Shown here in pieces: positions 7,182 through 11,657 of a DNA stretch of 11,657 bases (its first letter is position 1; each line of letters starts with the position of its first letter). Position numbers and translations under genes: made by a program. The notes beneath the pieces were generated by a model. The model did no database searches. It worked only from the letters and a program-made list of their open reading frames with translations, and had not been told where the DNA came from. The stretch covers positions 1-11,657 of the forward strand of contig UREH01000067.1 of NCBI GenBank assembly GCA_900546835.1. Reading direction: 5' to 3'. This DNA is from an uncultured Porphyromonadaceae bacterium. GTDB lineage: Bacteria > Bacteroidota > Bacteroidia > Bacteroidales > Muribaculaceae.

Positions 7182-7835
7182 ATGAAAAAACTCGAACGCC
7201 TTCTTGCAGAGAAACTGTTGAAAGTGAGTGCCATAAAGCTCCAGCCAGAAAACCCCTTCACTTGGGCATCCGGCTGGAATTCTCCTATTTACACCGACAA
7301 CCGACGCACACTCTCATACCCCGAAGTGCGCTCTTTCATCAAGACCGAGCTCAGCCGCATCATCCTCGAGAACTTTGAGAAGCCCGACGTTATAGCTGGT
7401 GTCGCCACAGGTGCAATCGCACAGGGCGCTCTGGTAGCCGATAATCTCGGCCTCCCTTATATATACGTACGCTCCACACCCAAAGACCATGGTCTGGAGA
7501 ATCTAATCGAAGGTTCGCTGCAGCACGGCCAGAAGGTGCTCATCATCGAGGACCTTGTATCCACCGGAATGAGCAGTCTGAAGGCTGCCGACGCCATCAA
7601 GATGGCCGGTGGCGAGGTTGTCGGCATGGTGGCCATGTTTACCTACGGCTTCCCCATCGCCGAAAAGCGCTTCCGCGAGGCCGGAATCAAGCTCGTGACA
7701 CTCAGCAACTACGACGCTCTGCTTGAAGTGGCCCTTTCCACGGGTTTTATCGCCGAGAGCGATATCGCCACGCTCCAGCAGTGGCGCAAGGATCCCGCCA
7801 ACTGGGCTCCTCTCCGCGACGCCGGTATCGAGTGA
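7182..7835 (+). CDS. pyrE: Orotate phosphoribosyltransferase
   Basis: A 217-residue cytoplasmic enzyme converting orotate and PRPP to orotidine 5'-phosphate and pyrophosphate in de novo pyrimidine synthesis. The type I phosphoribosyltransferase PRPP loop is at residues 119-131 (VLIIEDLVSTGMS, with Glu123-Asp124 and the Thr128-Gly129 turn). The flexible catalytic loop RSTPKDHG is at 97-104 with Lys101, and the family motif YTDNRRTLSYPEVR lies at 37-50. Length is normal for PyrE. The start at 7182 matches the family N-terminus (MKKLERLLAEKLL) and has no Shine-Dalgarno. It is followed after 50 nt by the SRPBCC gene, a pairing common in Bacteroidales, and the two are probably co-transcribed. Confidence 0.97.
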   Translation: MKKLERLLAEKLLKVSAIKLQPENPFTWASGWNSPIYTDNRRTLSYPEVRSFIKTELSRIILENFEKPDVIAGVATGAIAQGALVADNLGLPYIYVRSTPKDHGLENLIEGSLQHGQKVLIIEDLVSTGMSSLKAADAIKMAGGEVVGMVAMFTYGFPIAEKRFREAGIKLVTLSNYDALLEVALSTGFIAESDIATLQQWRKDPANWAPLRDAGIE

Positions 7836-7885
7836 TGCTCACTCTGCCAGCTCCTTGCTTTCAATAAACCGTAAATCACCGACAA

Positions 7886-8305
7886 ATGGCAACATATAAA
7901 AGCCCGCTGACTACCGTGGGCAAAAGCGCCGACACGCTTTTCGAACGGTTCAGCAATCTCAATAATCTTCAGGGGGTGCTCGATTCTCTCCCTGTCGAAC
8001 AGCGCGCTCAGGTTGGCGACGTGCAGTTTACCGACGATTCTCTTAAAATCACGACTCCTCAGGTCGGCGACATCGAGTTTAGCGTGGTTGAGCGCGTTCG
8101 TCCCAGCAAAATCGTGTTCGGTACCAAGTCCTCTCCTGTTCCCCTCACCATGGAGATGCACATCAATCCTCTTACACCCGATTCATCGTCGGTGCAGACC
8201 CAGATCGATGTGGAGATTCCCGCCATGCTCCGTCCGCTCATCGGGCCGCAGCTCCAGAAGGCGGCCGACAAGTTCGGCGAACTTATCGCAGGTCTGAGCC
8301 ACTGA
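7886..8305 (+). CDS. SRPBCC-fold (START/Bet v 1-like) protein
   Basis: A 139-residue soluble protein without a signal peptide. It begins MATYKSPLTTVGKSADTLFE and is predicted to alternate helix and beta strands, with VGDIEFSVVERVRPSKIVFG in the middle and a long C-terminal helix (about 113-138, LRPLIGPQLQKAADKFGELI), as expected for the SRPBCC/polyketide-cyclase-like fold that binds hydrophobic ligands. I recognise it as the small protein that regularly follows pyrE in Bacteroidales. Its ligand and function are unknown, and its link to pyrimidine synthesis is only positional. No catalytic motif is visible. The start is the only reasonable ATG, 50 nt after the pyrE stop. Confidence 0.8.
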   Translation: MATYKSPLTTVGKSADTLFERFSNLNNLQGVLDSLPVEQRAQVGDVQFTDDSLKITTPQVGDIEFSVVERVRPSKIVFGTKSSPVPLTMEMHINPLTPDSSSVQTQIDVEIPAMLRPLIGPQLQKAADKFGELIAGLSH

Positions 8306-8345
8306 CCGGCCAACTTAAGTCATACCCCATACGTTATTCCATACA

Positions 8346-8384
8346 AGGCGCGACGCAAAGGTCTCATCCCCGTGCGCCGCGCCT
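8346..8384 (+). terminator. Possible terminator hairpin after the pyrE-SRPBCC pair
   Basis: AGGCGCG (8346-8352) pairs with CGCGCCT (8378-8384). After a single A/C mismatch, CGCA (8354-8357) pairs with TGCG (8373-8376), leaving a 15-nt loop. This is a strong GC-rich stem 40 nt after the SRPBCC stop. No T-run follows. Instead a second perfect 6-bp hairpin (CAGTTA 8385-8390, TAACTG 8396-8401) abuts it. It may be a terminator of a non-canonical type or an RNA-stabilising 3' end. Confidence 0.45.
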
Positions 8385-8465
8385 CAGTTATTAAGTAACT
8401 GGTCGAAATTGTTTTGATATTTCCGGGAAGAGAATTTTCAGGAGATTTTTCTTGATGAAGAAATT

Positions 8466-8481
8466 GTGTAGACGTCTATAC
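8466..8481. repeat. Near-palindrome upstream of the lipoprotein gene
   Basis: TAGACGTCTA at 8469-8478 is a perfect 10-bp palindrome. It extends to GT and AC on the outer sides with one mismatch pair (8468/8479), giving a 16-bp imperfect dyad about 105 nt before the ATG at 8587. It could be an operator. The interval 8402-8586 otherwise holds AT-rich sequence with no clear promoter; TTGTTTTG at 8409-8416 is one base off a -7 box. Confidence 0.25.
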
Positions 8482-8586
8482 GACTGATGAAGAGAGGAAA
8501 AGATGCGAAAATTTTACCGCGGGAATGTTGAAATAATCAGATCAGGCAAGCATAAAATAATCTTGAACAGTTGCTTATATTTCATT

Positions 8587-9108
8587 ATGGTATCGTTATT
8601 TCGCAATTTGGTCAGAAATTTCGTCGTGGCCGCTGTCTGTATTGCTGCCGGGGCCATGACAGGCGGCTGTAAGCACGTGAGCGACGACCTGCCCCCCGCC
8701 GGCGTATGGATTGTGTTCCCCTTTGAACACGACTGGCGCACATGGGGCGTCACCGCGCCGCTCCAGCACCGGGAGTTTATTCTCTCTGAGCGGCTGCCCC
8801 AGGGATTCAACTATTCGGCTGCTTCGCAGACGGGCTACGGCGGCGTGCTTCTCGTCGGCGACATCAACGGCGCCCCGGCTGCCTACGATATGTCGTGCCC
8901 CGTCGAGCGCAAGCCCGATATACGCATCGCCTACGATGAAGACCGTAACGACGCCTTCTGCGCCCATTGTGGCAGCCGCTACTCCGTAATCAACAACTAC
9001 GGGCAGCCCACAGCTGGCCCTGCGGCCGAGCGCGACGACTACCGGGTGCTCCGCACCTACAATATCGCCACCGGCCCCAACGGCGAATACCGCGTAATCC
9101 GTCCCTGA
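8587..9108 (+). CDS. Lipoprotein with a Rieske-like Cys layout, function unknown
   Basis: From the ATG at 8587 the protein is 173 residues. It has a basic and hydrophobic leader (MVSLFRNLVRNFVVAAVCIA) ending in a lipobox-like MTGGC with Cys28, so I expect lipidation and membrane anchoring. An in-frame ATG at 8503 would add 28 residues before the leader and is less likely. The mature part has AYDMSCPVE (Cys104) and, 21 residues later, CAHCGSRYSVINNYGQ (Cys125, Cys128), followed by PTAGPA. The order and the GS-x-Y, G-P-x-x-GPA context resemble Rieske [2Fe-2S] domains, but box I lacks the CxH histidine and box II is CxxC where CxxH is expected. It may be a Rieske-fold protein that has lost the cluster or binds another metal. 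I recognise similar uncharacterised Bacteroidales lipoproteins but no function. It stands alone between the pyrE pair and the helicase. Confidence 0.7.
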   Translation: MVSLFRNLVRNFVVAAVCIAAGAMTGGCKHVSDDLPPAGVWIVFPFEHDWRTWGVTAPLQHREFILSERLPQGFNYSAASQTGYGGVLLVGDINGAPAAYDMSCPVERKPDIRIAYDEDRNDAFCAHCGSRYSVINNYGQPTAGPAAERDDYRVLRTYNIATGPNGEYRVIRP

Positions 9109-9150
9109 GAGTTGCCCCGGGTTTATAAATAGATTACCGCAAAAATATAT

Positions 9151-9171
9151 GGACACACGCCCCGTGTGTCC
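9151..9171 (+). promoter_or_regulatory. Perfect 9-bp hairpin just before the helicase start
   Basis: GGACACACG (9151-9159) and CGTGTGTCC (9163-9171) form a perfect 9-bp stem with a CCC loop, ending 14 nt before the helicase ATG. The bases after it (GTTCCTTCAAAATT) are not a T-run, so it does not look like a terminator for the lipoprotein gene. On the opposite strand it is followed by ATATATTTTTGC, but no minus-strand gene ends there. A leader structure affecting helicase translation is possible. Confidence 0.4.
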
Positions 9172-9185
9172 GTTCCTTCAAAATT

Positions 9186-10496
9186 ATGGATAAACAGACG
9201 ATTCTCGAGCGCTTCCGCGAGCGCCACAACATAGAGACCCTCAACCCGATGCAGCAGCTCATGGCTGCCACCGACGCCACGCGCCTGATTCTCCTTTCTC
9301 CTACCGGTTCGGGAAAAACGGCGGCTTTTGCCATCCGTCTGCTCCGCGCTCTCGGCCCGTCGAAGGGTATGCTCCAGGCTGTTGTAATAGCTCCCTCGCG
9401 CGAACTGGTGATTCAGATTGCCGATGTAATCCGCCCGGTGGCGGCCGGCCTTAAGACGGTGGCCTTCTATGGCGGCCACAACATGGCCGACGAGGTAAAT
9501 TCCCTGAAGGCGATGCCCGACATCATCGTGGCTACTCCGGGGCGTCTGCTCGACCATATCACGCGCGGCAACCTCGACGTGGCCGGAGTCCATGCTTTGG
9601 TGCTCGACGAGTACGACAAGAGTCTCGAACTCGGCTTCCACGACGAGATGCGACGCATCGCACGCCGTATGAAATCTCTGAAACTTATTATCCTCACTTC
9701 GGCCACCCGACTTGCCGAACTCCCCGATTTCCTCCCGATGCAGGGAGCCGAGACCGTTGACTTCACGCCATCGGCTCAGCGTAGCCGCCTTCAGACCGTC
9801 TCTGTCGAGTCGCCCGAGCGCGACAAACTGCAGACGCTCATCGACCTGCTACGCTCGCTTCCCAACGGACGCGCCATCGTGTTCGTGAACCATCGCGAGA
9901 GCGCCGAGCGTGTCTATGATTTCCTGAAAAAAGAGCGTTTTCCCGTAGGCCTGTATCATGGCGGTCTGGAGCAGCGCGACCGCCAACTTGCTCTCGACCT
10001 CTTCAACAACGGCACCAATCCTGTGCTGGTAAGCACCGACCTCGGCTCGCGCGGACTCGATATCGACGACGTCAACTACGTGATTCACTACCATATGCCG
10101 CTCTCGGCCGAGAGCTGGACGCATCGCAACGGCCGCACCGCCCGCATGGGCGCCGACGGCACGGCTTATGTCATTACGGCAGAAGGAGAAAACATCCCTG
10201 ACTACGTGGTGTGCGACCGCCCGTACGCACCTCGTGGCGAAGCCTCCGAGGGGATTCGCAGCGACGTGGCCACACTCTATTTCAACGCCGGGAAAAAGGA
10301 AAAAATTTCGAAGGGCGACATCGCCGGATTCCTTATTCAGAAAGGTGGTCTCACCAAGGATGAAGTAGGAAAAATCATGGTATGGGACCACAGTGCCATC
10401 GCCGCGGTTCCGCGCGCAAAAATCGGCAAAGTAGTCGAGGCCGTGGCGCCCCATCGCCTTAAAAACACCAAAGTGCGCATCACTCCGCTCAAATAG
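9186..10496 (+). CDS. DEAD-box ATP-dependent RNA helicase with DbpA-like C-terminal domain
   Basis: A 436-residue cytoplasmic superfamily 2 helicase. RecA domain 1 holds a reduced Q motif (PMQQLM, 21-26), motif I SPTGSGKT (38-45), Ia PSRELV (70-75), Ib TPGR (117-120), motif II DEYD (141-144) and III SAT (172-174). RecA domain 2 holds IV (IVFVNHRE, 231-238), V (STDLGSRGLDI, 283-293) and VI HRNGRTARMG (313-322). The tail from about 361 (VATLYFNAGKKEKISKGDIAG) to 436 matches the DbpA RNA-binding domain pattern. In E. coli DbpA that domain recognises 23S rRNA helix 92, so a ribosome-assembly role is plausible; specificity here is inferred. Motif II is DEYD where the classic form is DEAD, a variation I associate with Bacteroidetes members of this group. 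The start follows a hairpin in the leader. The stop is 6 nt from the convergent trmD stop. Confidence 0.92.
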   Translation: MDKQTILERFRERHNIETLNPMQQLMAATDATRLILLSPTGSGKTAAFAIRLLRALGPSKGMLQAVVIAPSRELVIQIADVIRPVAAGLKTVAFYGGHNMADEVNSLKAMPDIIVATPGRLLDHITRGNLDVAGVHALVLDEYDKSLELGFHDEMRRIARRMKSLKLIILTSATRLAELPDFLPMQGAETVDFTPSAQRSRLQTVSVESPERDKLQTLIDLLRSLPNGRAIVFVNHRESAERVYDFLKKERFPVGLYHGGLEQRDRQLALDLFNNGTNPVLVSTDLGSRGLDIDDVNYVIHYHMPLSAESWTHRNGRTARMGADGTAYVITAEGENIPDYVVCDRPYAPRGEASEGIRSDVATLYFNAGKKEKISKGDIAGFLIQKGGLTKDEVGKIMVWDHSAIAAVPRAKIGKVVEAVAPHRLKNTKVRITPLK

Positions 10497-10502
10497 GCGG
10501 AC

Positions 10503-11177
10503 CTACTTCAGCAGGTCGGGGCGAAGGCGTCGGGTACGTTCCACCGACTGTTCGTGGCGCCATTCGGCGATTTTGGCTTCGTGGCCTGAGAGAAGTATGT
10601 CGGGCACGCGCCACCCTTTGTAGTCGGCCGGACGGGTGTAGTCGGGCGCCGAGAGCAGGTGGTCCTGAAAGGAGTCGGAAAGAGCGCTCTGCTCGTCGCC
10701 GATTGCCCCGGGGATAAGGCGCACCAGCGCGTCGGAGATGATTATGGCGGGAAGTTCTCCACCGGTGAGCACGTAGTCGCCAATCGAAATCTCTTTGGTA
10801 ATCAGATGCTCGCGTACTCTGTAGTCGACACCCTTATAGTGCCCGCAAAGTATTATCAGATTCTCCATCAGCGACATCCGGTTGGCCATCGGCTGGTCGA
10901 AGCGTTCGCCGTCGGGCGAGGTGAATATCACTTCGTCGTAGTCGCGTTCGGCTTTCAGCGCCGAGATGCAGCGGTCGATGGGCTCCACCTGCATCACCAT
11001 CCCTGCCTCGCCGCCGAATGGGTAATCGTCGACTTTGCGGTGCTTGTTGGTAGTGTAGTCGCGCAGGTTGTGGATGTGGAATTCCACAAGACCTTTTTTC
11101 TGAGCCCGCTGCAGTATGGAGCAGTTGAGCGGAGAATCGAACATTTCGGGCAGTACGGTAAGTATGTCGATACGCAT
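10503..11177 (-). CDS. trmD: tRNA (guanosine(37)-N1)-methyltransferase
   Basis: A 224-residue SPOUT-class enzyme that methylates N1 of G37 next to the anticodon using S-adenosylmethionine, preventing +1 frameshifts. The start is set at the ATG at 11175-11177 because [17 protein letters not shown] is the canonical TrmD N-terminus; an open frame running to 11420 is non-homologous and overlaps the upstream gene in another frame. Landmarks are [20 protein letters not shown] (36-55), then [23 protein letters not shown] (108-121) and the trefoil-knot AdoMet loop [15 protein letters not shown] (130-144). Further on are [16 protein letters not shown] and the C-terminal helices with RHEQSVERT. Length is near the family norm. 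It lies 38 nt downstream of an unrecognised gene on the same strand. Confidence 0.97.
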   Translation of the reverse strand: MRIDILTVLPEMFDSPLNCSILQRAQKKGLVEFHIHNLRDYTTNKHRKVDDYPFGGEAGMVMQVEPIDRCISALKAERDYDEVIFTSPDGERFDQPMANRMSLMENLIILCGHYKGVDYRVREHLITKEISIGDYVLTGGELPAIIISDALVRLIPGAIGDEQSALSDSFQDHLLSAPDYTRPADYKGWRVPDILLSGHEAKIAEWRHEQSVERTRRLRPDLLK

Positions 11178-11215
11178 AAGGAGAATATACAGGTTATTGT
11201 TTTTGAAGTTACAGC

Positions 11216-11657
11216 CTATACCTCGTCTTGATGGAGAAGTTGCATTGCCAGCTGATTGCGGTAGATGTTTCCTCCGACGGAGGACGGCCCTATTTCGTCG
11301 GCCTTCCATACGCCGATGTCGGCTATGAGCAGCGGAAGGTTCACACGCCGGTTCCACACCCACATCTCGCCGTCGGCCACGTGCGAACCATCGCCCCGGC
11401 AGATAAACACCGCAGCGCAATGGCGTTCGGCAGGCTTCTCCTGACGCGACGGATGAAGGTATTCGTAGATGCGCCGCTCGGTGGTCATGCCAGGCATCAT
11501 CGCCTCAAGGGCCTCGTGGGTGAGGATGTCGATGCTTTTGTGGAGGGTTGGATGCATATGCGGAAACATCTCCAGAAGGCGTTTTTCCGTGGCGAGCAGC
11601 AGCGAGTATAGCTGCCTGGCTCGCGGTGCAATCGCCGAAACGGATGCGTCGGCGTCG
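11216..11657 (-). CDS. Unrecognised protein, C-terminal part (cut by window edge)
   Basis: The minus-strand frame is open from the right edge of the window down to a TAG at 11216-11218, about 146 codons. An internal Met at 11567-11569 could be taken as a start, but the frame continues without a stop to the edge (…[20 protein letters not shown]), so this is probably the C-terminal part of a longer gene. The visible part has a helical, Leu-rich stretch, then [34 protein letters not shown] and a polar tail [19 protein letters not shown]. No membrane segment or signal is evident. I do not recognise a family and assign no function. Its position 38 nt upstream of trmD and on the same strand suggests co-transcription. 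Confidence 0.65.
   Translation of the reverse strand, partial: DADASVSAIAPRARQLYSLLLATEKRLLEMFPHMHPTLHKSIDILTHEALEAMMPGMTTERRIYEYLHPSRQEKPAERHCAAVFICRGDGSHVADGEMWVWNRRVNLPLLIADIGVWKADEIGPSSVGGNIYRNQLAMQLLHQDEV

Noticed and set aside
8596..9156. 186-codon open frame on the minus strand
   Set aside because: Antisense to the Cys-rich lipoprotein; Gly/Val/Ala-rich shadow translation without motifs.
9849..10454. 201-codon open frame on the minus strand
   Set aside because: Antisense to helicase motifs IV-VI and the DbpA-like tail; no independent support.
11178..11420. N-terminal extension of trmD to a start at 11420
   Set aside because: The extra 81 residues are Arg-rich and non-homologous and overlap the upstream gene in another frame; TrmD starts at [13 protein letters not shown].

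Overview
The window looks like chromosomal DNA from a gut-type Bacteroidales, probably Muribaculaceae-like. This is inferred from gene content, from the protein style, from the lack of Shine-Dalgarno sequences before most starts, and from at least one match to the Bacteroidetes promoter pattern (TTTG, 19 nt, TAnnTTTG). The GC-rich coding regions carry many long antisense shadow frames. I saw no tRNA, rRNA, CRISPR array or insertion sequence.

Layout. (1) Positions 1-172 (-) hold the first 57 codons of a DUF1846-family gene, cut by the window edge. (2) Positions 353-3841 (-) hold a four-gene membrane-lipid operon, transcribed GtrA-like protein, CDP-alcohol phosphatidyltransferase (PI-phosphate synthase type), PAP2/Aur1-like inositol-phosphorylceramide synthase, then a YbhN-type flippase-like protein. 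The last gene is broken by a -1 frame change near its middle. A consensus promoter lies just upstream, at 3915-3945. (3) Positions 4048-6984 (-) hold a secreted GH78 alpha-L-rhamnosidase. (4) An AT-rich divergent intergenic region (6985-7181) leads to a rightward block: pyrE, a small SRPBCC-fold protein, a lipoprotein with a Rieske-like layout, and a DEAD-box RNA helicase with a DbpA-like C-terminal domain. (5) On the minus strand, trmD converges on the helicase with only 6 nt between the stop codons. Upstream of it is an unrecognised gene cut by the right edge.

How the genes work together. The operon in (2) fits the bacterial inositol-sphingolipid pathway of gut Bacteroidetes. The CDP-alcohol transferase would make phosphatidylinositol phosphate from CDP-diacylglycerol. 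The Aur1-like enzyme would transfer phosphoinositol to ceramide. The two polytopic proteins (GtrA-like and flippase-like) could move lipid-linked intermediates or glycosylate them. The myo-inositol-phosphate synthase and PIP phosphatase that complete the pathway are not in this window. The remaining genes are housekeeping (pyrimidine synthesis, tRNA G37 methylation, RNA remodelling) or glycan degradation.

I did not find a clearly new multi-gene system. The most interesting points are the frame disruption in the flippase gene (mutation, sequence error or -1 recoding at a T-run directly before the stop), the altered metal-ligand pattern in the Rieske-like lipoprotein, and a perfect 9-bp hairpin just before the helicase start.
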